Assembly: GCA_036379935.1 (NCBI GenBank)
Contig: DASVFT010000040.1
Coordinates: 1-64,000 of the forward strand
Length of the DNA stretch: 64,000 nucleotides
DNA from: JAOPZW01 sp036379935
GTDB lineage: Bacteria > Actinomycetota > Thermoleophilia > Solirubrobacterales > Solirubrobacteraceae
Direction of reading: 5' to 3'
Shown: in pieces, positions 45,142 to 53,742 of the stretch
Numbering within the stretch: the stretch's first letter is position 1
How the letters are laid out: every line of letters starts with the position of its first letter
Position numbers and translations under genes: made by a program
Notes under the pieces: model-generated
Seen by the model: only the letters and a program-made list of their open reading frames with translations
Told to the model about the DNA's origin: nothing
The model's database searches: none

Positions 45142-46506
45142 TCAGGCGGCGGCGAGCTTGGGCGACTCCCACGGCGAGGCCAGGCGGGCGCCGAGGATCG
45201 CCGGGAGGTCGTCGAGGGGGACGCGCTCCTGCTCGAGCGTGTCGCGGTCGCGGATCGTCACCGTCCGGTCCTCCAGCGACTGGTGGTCGATGGTGACGCA
45301 GAACGGCGTGCCGATCTCGTCCTGGCGCCGGTAGCGCCGGCCGATCGAGCCGCCCTCGTCGTACTCGGCCTGCATCTGGCCGCGCAGGAGCTCGAAGGCC
45401 TCCATCGCCAGCTCCGGCTGGCCGTCCTTGCGCACGAGCGGGAGCACGGCGACCTTGATCGGGGCCAGCCGCGGGTGGAGCTTGAGCACGGTGCGCTGCT
45501 CGCCGGCGACCTCCTCCTCGTCGTAGGCGTCGCATAGGACGGCGAGCACCGTGCGCCCGACCCCGGCCGCCGGCTCGATCACGTGCGGCACGTAGCGCTC
45601 GCCGGTCCCCTGGTCGAAGTACTCGAGCTTCTCGCCCGAGTGCCGCGCGTGCTGGGTGAGGTCGAAGTCGCCACGATTGGCGATGCCCTCCAGCTCGGAC
45701 CAGCCGATGGGGTAGAGGTACTCGACGTCGCTCGTCGCGCTCGAGTAGTGGCTGAGCTCGTCGGCGTCGTGGGGGCGCAGCCGAAGGTGGTCGGCGCGGA
45801 TGCCCAGGCGCACGTACCAGTCCATGCGCTCCTTGAGCCAGTGCTCGTGCCACTGCTGCGCATCGTCGGGCGGGACGAAGAACTCCATCTCCATCTGCTC
45901 GAACTCCAGGGTGCGGAAGATGAAGTTCCCGGGCGTGATCTCGTTGCGAAACGACTTGCCGACCTGGGCGATGCCGAACGGCGGCTTGCGCCGCGCGAAC
46001 CCGAGCACGGTCTTGAAGTCCAGGAAGATGCCCTGGGCGGTCTCAGGGCGCAGGTAGGCGGTGGCCCCGGCCTCCTTCACGGGCCCGATCGTCGTCTCGA
46101 ACATGAGGTTGAACTCGCGTGCCTCGGTGAGGTCGCACTCGGGCGTCTCGCCGGGGTGCTTCGACGGCTTGCGCCCGCACGCGAGCTCTTGGAGATGGTC
46201 GGCGCGGTAGCGCTGCCCGCACGTCTTGCAGTCGACCAGCGGGTCGGTGAAGCCGGCGAGGTGGCCGCTGGCCTCCCACGTCCTGGGGTGCTGGATGATG
46301 GCCGAGTCGAGGGCGACGATGTCGGTGCGGTCGCCGATCATCGACTGCCACCAGGCGTCGATGACGTTGCGCTTGAGCAGCACCCCGTAGTGGCCGTAGT
46401 CATAGGTGTTGGCGATGCCGCCGTAGATCTCCGAGGCGGCGAAGATCAGCCCACGGCGCTTGCACAGCGAGACGATCTTGTCCATGGTCACGACGTCATC
46501 GGCCAT
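45142..46506 (-). CDS. glyS: Glycine-tRNA ligase (alpha2 type)
   Basis: The 454-residue class II synthetase has the dimeric bacterial GlyRS layout: KRRGLIFAASEIYGG, motif 1 region AWWQSMIG, a zinc-like insertion DCKTCGQRYRADHL, motif 2 FRNEITPGNFIFRTLEFEQ, and motif 3 near GIGR-like GVGRTVLAVL; the anticodon-binding domain occupies about 340-454. It charges tRNA-Gly. The ATG at 46506 is 6 nt after TACGAT (46518-46513) on the minus strand, with no Shine-Dalgarno, and the promoter is back-to-back with that of fmdB. Confidence 0.95.
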   Translation of the reverse strand: MADDVVTMDKIVSLCKRRGLIFAASEIYGGIANTYDYGHYGVLLKRNVIDAWWQSMIGDRTDIVALDSAIIQHPRTWEASGHLAGFTDPLVDCKTCGQRYRADHLQELACGRKPSKHPGETPECDLTEAREFNLMFETTIGPVKEAGATAYLRPETAQGIFLDFKTVLGFARRKPPFGIAQVGKSFRNEITPGNFIFRTLEFEQMEMEFFVPPDDAQQWHEHWLKERMDWYVRLGIRADHLRLRPHDADELSHYSSATSDVEYLYPIGWSELEGIANRGDFDLTQHARHSGEKLEYFDQGTGERYVPHVIEPAAGVGRTVLAVLCDAYDEEEVAGEQRTVLKLHPRLAPIKVAVLPLVRKDGQPELAMEAFELLRGQMQAEYDEGGSIGRRYRRQDEIGTPFCVTIDHQSLEDRTVTIRDRDTLEQERVPLDDLPAILGARLASPWESPKLAAA

Positions 46507-46542
46507 GGCCGCATCGTACGGTGCACTTGCCGTGGACGCCGG

Positions 46543-46569
46543 TTGGCACTCCTATACTCCGAGTGCCAT
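46543..46569. promoter_or_regulatory. CIRCE-like element over the -10 and start of fmdB
   Basis: TTGGCACTC-N9-GAGTGCCAT matches the HrcA operator CIRCE (TTAGCACTC-N9-GAGTGCTAA) at 15 of 18 arm positions with the exact 9-nt spacer. The spacer contains TATACT (46553-46558), a good -10, and the right arm runs into the ATG at 46568. HrcA binding would therefore cover promoter and start codon together. HrcA is not encoded in this window. Confidence 0.65.
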
Positions 46570-46900
46570 GCCGATCTACGAGTACCGGTGCGAGCGGGGC
46601 CACAACTTCGAGGTGATGCAGCGCATGACCGACGAGCCCGTCTCGACCTGCACGACCTGCGAGGCGCCCGTGCAGCGCGTCTTCCGCCCGGTCGCCGTGC
46701 ACTTCAAGGGCAAGGGCTTTTACAACACCGACTACGGCACCCGGCGGCGCAATCGCGAGCTCGAGCGATCGGGCAAGGAGGGCGCCGACAAGACCGAGTC
46801 GAAGGCCAAGGACACGGCGGCGTCCTCCTCATCGTCCTCGGCCGACAAGAAGTCGTCGGACACGTCGTCGCCTGCGAAGAAGAAGTCGGACGCGGCGTAG
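46568..46900 (+). CDS. FmdB-family zinc-ribbon protein
   Basis: The 110-residue protein begins with the FmdB/CxxC regulatory domain: MPIYEYRCERGHNFEVMQR, then CTTCEAPVQRVFRPVAVHFKGKGFYNTDYG. The usual first CxxC is reduced to RCERGH, while the second CxxC is intact, so the metal site may be C/H-mixed. The last 50 residues are a disordered Ser/Lys/Asp tail. Transcription from TATACT would start at or next to the ATG (leaderless), under the CIRCE-like site. FmdB relatives are putative regulators or ribosome-associated zinc proteins; function is unproven. Confidence 0.85.
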   Translation: MPIYEYRCERGHNFEVMQRMTDEPVSTCTTCEAPVQRVFRPVAVHFKGKGFYNTDYGTRRRNRELERSGKEGADKTESKAKDTAASSSSSSADKKSSDTSSPAKKKSDAA

Positions 46901-47095
46901 CGGCTCTCCGCGCCGCGTTCGCCGCTCTCCGCGCGCGCTCGCCGCTCTGCGCGCGCGCCGGCCGCTCTCCGGGCGCTCGCCGCTCTCCGCGCGCGCTCGC
47001 CGCTCTGCGCGCGCGCTCGCCGCTCTGCGCGCGCGCCGGCCGCTCTCCGGGCGCTGGCCGCTGTCCGCGCGCGCTCGCCGCTCTGCGCGAGCAGG
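46901..47095. repeat. Tandem 20/18-bp repeat array
   Basis: About ten head-to-tail copies of a 20-bp GC-rich unit (GCCGCTCTCCGCGCGCGCTC and variants with TG in place of TC/CC) are interspersed with 18-bp units (GCCGCTCTCCGGGCGCTC at 46961 and 47039). Subtypes recur in the same order, giving higher-order blocks of 58 and 78 bp. The array begins right after the fmdB stop and lies between convergent genes, so it is non-coding. Confidence 0.8.
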
Positions 47096-47260
47096 GCGAT
47101 GAGGGAGGGGTTCCTGCCGGTTGGGGCCGAACTGCGTCGGATCGGCGTCGGTTTCCGGGGCTGATCGGACGCAGTTCGCTGCGCGCTGGCCGCGCGCTCC
47201 CCCGAGCCGGCGGCCCTTCCTCCCTCGATGCCTGTCCCGCAACGCGCCCGCAGGCGAACC
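47096..47260. other. Remainder of the 360-bp convergent intergenic region
   Basis: With the tandem array this fills the only gap above 300 bp in the window. It contains the long inverted repeat described separately and is followed by GC-rich sequence up to the LCP stop codon. No open frame here has codon usage or similarity suggesting a gene. Confidence 0.6.
47128..47178. repeat. 16-bp inverted repeat with 19-bp loop
   Basis: CGAACTGCGTCGGATC (47128-47143) and GATCGGACGCAGTTCG (47163-47178) are inverted copies with a single mismatch. As RNA it would form a long hairpin readable from either strand, so it could be a shared terminator for fmdB and the LCP gene, although no T-run flanks it. It could also be a relic end of a small mobile element. 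Confidence 0.7.
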
Positions 47261-48328
47261 TCAGCCGCTCAAAAAGCGCTGCACGTCGCGCTGCTTCTCG
47301 GCCTCGGAGACCACCAGGCCGGCGCCGCCGCCCGCGACTGCCACGCCTCCCGACGGCTTGAGGATCTCGGTCCGCGCGTTGCCGCTCAGCGCCGTTCCAG
47401 CCGCGTAGCCCAGCAGGGCCGGGCCGCGCATGTCGGTCTTCAGCGTCTTCGGCGCGTTCCAGGAGATGAACGGCAGGCGCACGAACCCCGCGAAGCTGAA
47501 CACGCGCGACTTCATCGCGCTGATGACCTTCTGCTGGCGCCGCGCGCGGGTGAGGTCGTTCTCCCTCGGGTTGCAGAGGTTGTGGCGCGTGCGCGACAGG
47601 GCGAGCGCCTGCTTGCCGTCGATGTGCGTCGTGCCACGGCGCAGGCGCAGGGTGACGCCACCGTTCCTCGCCCCGCCGTTGATGCGCGAGACGACGCAGC
47701 CGCCGGTGTAGTCGATCCCGCCCATGGCGTCGACGAGGGCGGGGAAGTTCGCGAAGTCGACCTCGAAGACGTGGTCGATCGAGATCCCCAGGTACTGCTT
47801 GATCGTCTGCACGGTCAGCGCCGCGCCGCCGAAGGCGTAGGCGGCGTTGATCTTGTCGCGGCCGTGGCCGGGGATGTCGACCACCGTGTCGCGCGGGATC
47901 GAGAGCTTGGCGCTGTGGCCCCCGCCCGTGCGCACGAGCAGGATCGAGTCGCTGCGGCTCGGCCCCGAGGTGCTGGCACCCGGCTCCTTCGTGCCCGCCG
48001 TGCGCTGGTCGGAGCCGAGGACCAGGGTCGTCTGGGCCTTGAAGAGGCCGACGCCGCCATCCGACAGCTCGGCCTGCGCCGCCGCCGAGACCTGGTCCTG
48101 GTTGACCTGCGCGGAGATGAGGAAGAGCAGGACCGACAGGCCGAGCCAGGTCACGAGCGCGAGGGCGAGCCACTTGACCACGCGGCCGACCGTGATCGGG
48201 CGCTTGCGCTTCTCGCCGGGCGGCGTCTCGCGGAAGTCGTCGAGGATCGAGCCGTCGTCGCGGCGTCGGAGCAGGCGCGGACGGGTGCGGTAGAGCGTGT
48301 ACTCGGGGGGCGCCTGGGGGTCCGCCAT
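47261..48328 (-). CDS. LytR-CpsA-Psr (LCP) family protein
   Basis: The 355-residue protein has a cytoplasmic N-terminus of about 50 residues, one membrane helix (WLALALVTWLGLSVLLFLIS) and an extracytoplasmic LCP domain: LVLGSDQR, RSDSILLV, LSIPRDTVVDIPG, DKINAAYAFGG and RTRHNLCNPRENDLTRARRQQ (quoted here as HNLCNPRENDLTRARRQQ). The Arg and Asp residues bind the polyprenyl pyrophosphate. LCP enzymes transfer glycopolymers to peptidoglycan or arabinogalactan-like walls. Divergent from the ROK kinase with 21 bp between the start codons. Confidence 0.92.
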   Translation of the reverse strand: MADPQAPPEYTLYRTRPRLLRRRDDGSILDDFRETPPGEKRKRPITVGRVVKWLALALVTWLGLSVLLFLISAQVNQDQVSAAAQAELSDGGVGLFKAQTTLVLGSDQRTAGTKEPGASTSGPSRSDSILLVRTGGGHSAKLSIPRDTVVDIPGHGRDKINAAYAFGGAALTVQTIKQYLGISIDHVFEVDFANFPALVDAMGGIDYTGGCVVSRINGGARNGGVTLRLRRGTTHIDGKQALALSRTRHNLCNPRENDLTRARRQQKVISAMKSRVFSFAGFVRLPFISWNAPKTLKTDMRGPALLGYAAGTALSGNARTEILKPSGGVAVAGGGAGLVVSEAEKQRDVQRFLSG

Positions 48329-48349
48329 TCGCTCTGTATCGTGGCCGAC

Positions 48350-49318
48350 ATGGCCGCCGGCTGCGTTATCGGCGTCGACCTGGGGGGGACGAAGCTGCTC
48401 GCCGGAACGGTCGACTCGAGGCTCGACGTGCACCACCGCGCGTACCGCCTGGCCCGCCCGGACGACGCCCATGCCGTCATCGACCAGCTCGTCGAAGCGA
48501 TCCAGGAAGCGATCGAGGCGGCGAGCGACGAGGTGCTGGCGGTCGGCGTGGGCGTCCCCTGCCTGGTCGAGCCCGAGACCGGGGTCGCGCTCGACTCCAA
48601 CCACCTGCCGCTGCGCGGCGTGGGCGTCCGCGACCTCCTCGCCGAGCGGCTCGGCCTGCCGGTGGTCGTCGACAACGACGCCAATGCGGCCATGCTCGTC
48701 GAGTGGCGCCGTGGCGAGGCGCAGGGCACCCGGGACGCCGTCATGCTCACCCTCGGGACGGGCATCGGCGGCGGGCTCATCGTCGGGGGCCGGCTCGTCC
48801 ACGGCGCGCGCGGCGCCGCGGCCGAGCTCGGCCACATCATGGTCGACTCCGACGGGCCGCCGTGCCCGGGCCGCTGCCCGAACCACGGGTGCCTCGAGGC
48901 GCTCGTCTCGGGGCACGCCATCGGCGCCGAGGGGCTCCGGGTGGCGCGCGGCGCGCCGGAGAGCGCGCTGGGCCGCGCGCTGGGCGCCGGCCGCGAGATC
49001 ACGGGCTCGCTCGTGACCGAGCTCGCACATGACGGCGACGCCGCCGCGCGCGACGTCATGACCTTGATGGGGCAGCGCCTGGGGCTGGGGGTGGTGACGC
49101 TCGTCAACATCTTCAACCCCGAGGTGGTGGTCGTCGGCGGCGGGGCGATCGCGGCGGGGGAGCTGCTGCTGGCGCCCGCCCGCGAGGTGCTGGAGCGGCG
49201 CGCGCTGCCGATCAATCGCGAGGCGGTGCGGCTGGCCTCGGCGCGCTTCGGTGCCGAGTCGGGGATGCTCGGCGCGGCGTGCATGGCCTTCGAGCTGGCG
49301 GGGGTCGAGATCGCATGA
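48350..49318 (+). CDS. ROK-family sugar kinase (probable glucokinase)
   Basis: The 322-residue protein has the ROK phosphate loop CVIGVDLGGTKLLAG, VVVDNDANAAMLVEWRRG, LTLGTGIGGGLI, AAELGHIMVD and the zinc-binding CPGRCPNHGCLEAL (relatives have CxCGxxGCxE; here the metal loop is slightly altered). It should phosphorylate glucose or a related hexose with ATP. TATCGT (48337-48342) is 7 nt before the ATG. The stop overlaps the rsmI start (ATGA). Confidence 0.88.
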   Translation: MAAGCVIGVDLGGTKLLAGTVDSRLDVHHRAYRLARPDDAHAVIDQLVEAIQEAIEAASDEVLAVGVGVPCLVEPETGVALDSNHLPLRGVGVRDLLAERLGLPVVVDNDANAAMLVEWRRGEAQGTRDAVMLTLGTGIGGGLIVGGRLVHGARGAAAELGHIMVDSDGPPCPGRCPNHGCLEALVSGHAIGAEGLRVARGAPESALGRALGAGREITGSLVTELAHDGDAAARDVMTLMGQRLGLGVVTLVNIFNPEVVVVGGGAIAAGELLLAPAREVLERRALPINREAVRLASARFGAESGMLGAACMAFELAGVEIA

Positions 49319-50148
49319 GCGCCGCCGCGGGCTCCGGGGCGGGGCGGCTCGTGGTGTGCCCGACGCCGATCGGCAATCTCGAGGACGTCACGCTCCGGGT
49401 GCTCTCGGCGTTGCGCGATGCCGACCTCATCGCCTGCGAGGACACCCGCACGACGAAGGTGCTCCTCGACCGCTACGGGGTGTCGGCCGAGCGCGTGCGC
49501 TACGACGCGCACACGGAGCGCCGCGTGGCGCCGCGCCTCGTCGAGCGGATGCGACGCGGCGCCGTCGTCGCGCTGGTCAGCGACGCCGGGATGCCGCTCG
49601 TGAGCGATCCGGGGCTCGTGCTCGTGCAGGCGTGCACGGCGGCGGGGCTCGAGGTCGAGGTGCTGCCCGGACCGAGCGCGCCGCTTGCCGCTCTGGTGGC
49701 GTCGGGCATGGAGGCCTCGACGTGGCGGTTCGTGGGCTTCCTGCCCCGCAAGCGCGGCCCGCTGTCGGCGGTGTTCGAGTCGCCCGAGGTCGTGGTGGCG
49801 TTCGAGTCGCCGCGGCGGGTCGGCGCGTCGCTGGCCGCGCTGGCCGAGGTCGATGCCGAGCGTCCCGTCGCGGTGTGTCGCGAGCTGACCAAGGTCCACG
49901 AGGAGGTCGTCCGCGGCACGGCCGCGTCGCTGGCCGCCCGCTACGCGCAGGAGCCTCCTCGCGGCGAGGTCGTGCTGGTCATCGGCGCCGCGGCGAGCGG
50001 CGAGGCCGACCTGCGCCCCGCGCTCGAGGCGCTGCGACGGCTGGTCGACGACGCCGGCGCGCGTCCCCGCCCCGCGGCGACGGTGGTTGCCGAGCTCACG
50101 GGAACGAGCGCAAACGCGCTCTACCGCGCGCTGACCGACACGGCCTAG
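49315..50148 (+). CDS. rsmI: 16S rRNA (cytidine1402-2'-O)-methyltransferase RsmI
   Basis: The 277-residue protein has the tetrapyrrole-methylase fold with RsmI signatures: VCPTPIGNLEDVTLRVL, CEDTRTTKVLL, VSDAGMPLVSDPG, LPGPSAP and VAFESPRRV. It methylates the 2'-OH of C1402 in the ribosomal P site using SAM. The ATG at 49315 is coupled to the kinase stop; an in-frame start 36 nt upstream lies inside that gene and is not needed. Confidence 0.95.
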   Translation: MSAAAGSGAGRLVVCPTPIGNLEDVTLRVLSALRDADLIACEDTRTTKVLLDRYGVSAERVRYDAHTERRVAPRLVERMRRGAVVALVSDAGMPLVSDPGLVLVQACTAAGLEVEVLPGPSAPLAALVASGMEASTWRFVGFLPRKRGPLSAVFESPEVVVAFESPRRVGASLAALAEVDAERPVAVCRELTKVHEEVVRGTAASLAARYAQEPPRGEVVLVIGAAASGEADLRPALEALRRLVDDAGARPRPAATVVAELTGTSANALYRALTDTA

Positions 50149-50215
50149 CGCAGATCTCGCAACAACTCACGCGCGTCGGCCCCGAACCCGCGCACGGCGA
50201 CCGTACCGTCGGCCG

Positions 50216-51052
50216 GTGCCCCCACGCTCCCTCGTCGTCGTCCTCGCCGCGCTCGCCCTCGCGACGGCGCTCGCCACCCTCGTCGCCCCGCCGCCGGCAT
50301 GGCCGAGCAGCCGGCGGGGAGCGACGATCGGCGCGCCGTCGGCGCTCGCGCCCAGGCCGGCATGGCCGAGGAGCCGGCGGGGAGCGACGATCGGCGCGCC
50401 GTCGTCGCCGCTCGCGGCGCCGGCCGCGTGGAGGTGGCCGCTGCGCGGCCGGGTCGTCGGCGCCTTCCGGCTCACGCCGCGCGCCCCCTTCGCCGCCGGC
50501 CAGCGGCGTGGCATCGACGTCTCCGGTCCGCCCGGGACCGCGGTGCGCGCCGCGTGCCGCGGCCGCGTGACCTTCGCCGGCCCGGTTCCGCGCCAGGGCC
50601 TCGCGGTGACCGTCCGCTGCGGCGCCCTCGTCGCGACCTACCTTCGGCTCGGCCGCCTCTCCGTCCGCGCCGGCGCGCGCGTCGCGGCGGGCAAGCGGCT
50701 CGGCGATCTCGGCGCCTCGGGTCGCCTGCGCCTCGGGGCTCGCCGCGCCGCCGATCGCCGCGGCTACCTCGACCCCCTCCTGCTGCTGCGCGATCCCGCG
50801 ACGTCCGCGCCACCGCTTCTCGGCCCCGCGCCGCGCGCCCGCCGCGCACGTCGAGCGCCCCCGCCTGAAGCACTCGCGCACGCCCCACACCGCCCAGCTC
50901 TCGGATCCGCGGACTCGCCCCGCCACCTCCCGTGGCCCGCCTACCCCGCGATCGCCCTCATCGCCACCGCCTTGCCCGTCGGCGGCCTCGTCCGCCGCCG
51001 CCGCCTTCGGCGCGTGGCCACGCCGGCCGCCGCCGCGCATGAAGGTCCGTGA
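50216..51052 (+). CDS. Secreted degenerate M23 (LytM-like) protein
   Basis: The 278-residue protein has a signal or anchor (LVVVLAALALATALATLVA) and an M23-like domain at about 75-185 (WPLRGRVVGAFR, RRGIDVSGPPGTAVRAACRG, VTFAGPVPRQGLAV, YLDPLLLL). The zinc ligands are missing: HxxxD is R97-RGI-D101, and the HxH motif is replaced by LRLGARR. A catalytically dead regulator like EnvC/NlpD-type LytM proteins is likely. A second hydrophobic segment near residue 245 may anchor it. TACCGT is 6 nt before the GTG start. Residues about 28-70 contain a 21-residue direct repeat. Confidence 0.75.
   Translation: MPPRSLVVVLAALALATALATLVAPPPAWPSSRRGATIGAPSALAPRPAWPRSRRGATIGAPSSPLAAPAAWRWPLRGRVVGAFRLTPRAPFAAGQRRGIDVSGPPGTAVRAACRGRVTFAGPVPRQGLAVTVRCGALVATYLRLGRLSVRAGARVAAGKRLGDLGASGRLRLGARRAADRRGYLDPLLLLRDPATSAPPLLGPAPRARRARRAPPPEALAHAPHRPALGSADSPRHLPWPAYPAIALIATALPVGGLVRRRRLRRVATPAAAAHEGP
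50296..50402 (+). repeat. 63-bp in-frame direct repeat in the M23-like gene
   Basis: Two copies of a block starting GGCATGGCCGAG (50296 and 50359) are spaced by 63 bp and nearly identical for about 44 bp. They encode WPSSRRGATIGAPS and WPRSRRGATIGAPS in the linker after the signal segment. Slippage or unequal crossing-over is the simple origin. Confidence 0.8.
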
Positions 51053-51230
51053 GGTCATCCGCCGGCTCGAAGCGGACGGGTGGCAACTGGTGCGCCAACG
51101 AGGCAGCCACCGCCAGTACCGGCATCCTGCCAGGCCAGGCCTGGTGACTGTTCCAGGGCACCTCCGCGATGAGCTGCACCCGCGTACACTGGGAAGCATT
51201 CGCCGGCAGGCTGAATGGAGACCGAGATGA
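51039..51230 (+). CDS. hicA: HicA mRNA-interferase toxin
   Basis: The 63-residue protein is a full-length HicA: KVREVIRRLEADGWQLVRQ, the catalytic histidine in GSHRQYRHP (H24), and the C-terminal LHPRTLGSIRRQA helix. The double-stranded-RNA-binding-like fold cleaves mRNA independently of ribosomes. Its ATG lies within the last 14 nt of the M23-like gene, and its stop overlaps the hicB start. The toxin-first order is typical of HicAB. Confidence 0.88.
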   Translation: MKVREVIRRLEADGWQLVRQRGSHRQYRHPARPGLVTVPGHLRDELHPRTLGSIRRQAEWRPR

Positions 51231-51439
51231 GCGAGTACCTCATCGTGATCGACGACGCCGGAGCAAATTTCTCAGCGCACGCACCCGACGTGCCCGGCTG
51301 CGTCGCGACCGGCCCCACCGTCGACGACACCGTCGCCAACATGCGCGCCGCGCTTGCCTTCCACTTCGAAGGGCTCCGCGCCGAAGGCCTGCCGGTACCG
51401 CCGCCCGCCAGCCGCGGGGCGGTCGTCGAAGTCGGCTAG
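51227..51439 (+). CDS. hicB: HicB antitoxin (short form)
   Basis: The 70-residue protein has the partial RNase H-like HicB fold: SEYLIVIDDAG, FSAHAPDVPGCVATGPTVDD (quoted up to 20), VANMRAALAFHFEGL. It has no C-terminal HTH or RHH DNA-binding domain, so it probably neutralises HicA by direct binding only and autoregulation must be weak or come from elsewhere. ATGA junction with hicA. It lies immediately before the metG promoter. Confidence 0.86.
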   Translation: MSEYLIVIDDAGANFSAHAPDVPGCVATGPTVDDTVANMRAALAFHFEGLRAEGLPVPPPASRGAVVEVG

Positions 51440-51484
51440 GGCGCGGGCCCGCCGGGCGGCGGGTGCCTTGTAACGTCCGTGGCG

Positions 51485-52992
51485 ATGGCCGCTGAGGGCA
51501 CCTTCTACGTCACGACGCCGATCTACTACGTCAACGCGGCTCCGCATCTGGGGCACGCGTATACGACGATCGCCGCCGACGTCATGGCGCGCCACCATCG
51601 CCAGCGCGGGGAGGACGTCTTCTTCCTCACGGGGACCGACGAGCACGGCGAGCCGGTGGCAGATGCGGCCAAGGCGCAGGGGCTCGAGCCCAAGGAGCTG
51701 GCCGACCGCAATGCCGAGCGCTTCAAGGCGCTCGCGCCGCGCCTCGACGCGACCAACGACTTCTTCATCCGCACCTCCGATCCCGAGCACATCCGCCGGG
51801 TGCAGGAGGTCCTCCAGCGCGTCTACGACAACGGCTACGTCCACAAGGGCCTCTACGAGGGCTGGTACTGCCCACGCTGCGCCGACTTCAAGGTCGAGAA
51901 CGAGATCGAGGAGGGCAACCGCTGCCCGATCCACCACATCGAGCTCGAGCGCCACAGCGAGGAGAACTACTTCTTCGCCCTGAGCGCCTTCCAGGAGCGC
52001 CTCGAGGCCCTGTACGCCGAGCGGCCCGACTTCGTCACGCCGCGCGTGCGCTACAACGAGGCGCTCTCGTTCATCAAGAGCGGGCTGCAGGACATCTCGC
52101 TCTCGCGCGCCCAGCTGACGTGGGGCGTCCCCGTCCCGTGGGACCCCGGGCACGTCTTCTACGTCTGGTTCGACGCGCTGCTGAACTACTACACGGCGCT
52201 CGGCTTCGCGCGCGACGGCGACGACCTGACCGATCACTTCTGGCCGGCGACCTACCACGTCATCGGCAAGGACATCCTGCGCTTCCACACCGTCTTCTGG
52301 CCGGCGATGCTGATGGCCGCCGACCTGCCGGTGCCCGAGCACGTCTTCGTCCACGGCTACCTGCTGATGGACGGGGAGAAGATGAGCAAGTCGCTGGGCA
52401 ACGTGCTCGACCCGTTCGAGATCATCGATCGCTTCGGGACCGACGCGCTGCGCTACTACGTGCTGCGCGACGTCTCGTTCGGCGAGGACGGCTCGGTCTC
52501 CACGACCGCCTTCGAGCAGCGCTACGAGACCGAGCTGGCCAACGACTTCGGCAACCTGGCCAGCCGCACGCTCGCCATGGTTGCGCGCTACCGCGACGGC
52601 GAGGTGCCGGCCGCCGAGATCGACCCCGAGCTCGCCGCCGACTTCGAGGGGCTGGCCGACCGCGTGGCCGAGCTCGTCGACCGCGTCGAGCTCACGCAGG
52701 CGCTCGACGAGATCTGGCAGCGCGTGCGGCGACTGAACCGCTACGTGCAGGAGCAGGCGCCGTGGGAGCTGGCCAAGGATCCGGCGCGCGCCGGCGATCT
52801 CGACCGCGTCCTGCGCACGCTCGCCGAGGCCCTGCGCGTGGTGACGGTGCTGCTGGTCCCCTGGATCCCGGGGGCCACCGAGAAGCTTCTCGCCGCACTG
52901 GGCGCCCCCGACCGCAGCCTGTCCAACGCGCGCCTGGGCGCCGGCACGATCGGCAAGGTCGAGCCGATCGACCCGCTGTTCCCAAAGCAGCA

Positions 52993-52996
<4 letters not shown>
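51485..52996 (+). CDS. metG: Methionine-tRNA ligase
   Basis: The 503-residue class I synthetase has the HIGH motif as PHLGHAYTT, the zinc-knuckle segment WYCPRCADF, HVIGKDILRFH and the KMSKS loop in DGEKMSKSLGN, then the helical anticodon-binding domain; no C-terminal tRNA-binding domain is attached. It charges initiator and elongator tRNA-Met. TAACGT (51471-51476) is 8 nt before ATG 51485, favouring that start over the GTG at 51479. The stop overlaps tatD (GTGA). Confidence 0.96.

Positions 52997-53738
<742 letters not shown>

Positions 53739-53742
<4 letters not shown>

Noticed and set aside
46901..47095. CRISPR-like array
   Set aside because: Units are contiguous 18-20 bp copies without unique spacers, and no cas gene is near.
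47163..47178. Insertion sequence terminal repeat
   Set aside because: The two arms are only 19 bp apart and no transposase frame lies between or near them.
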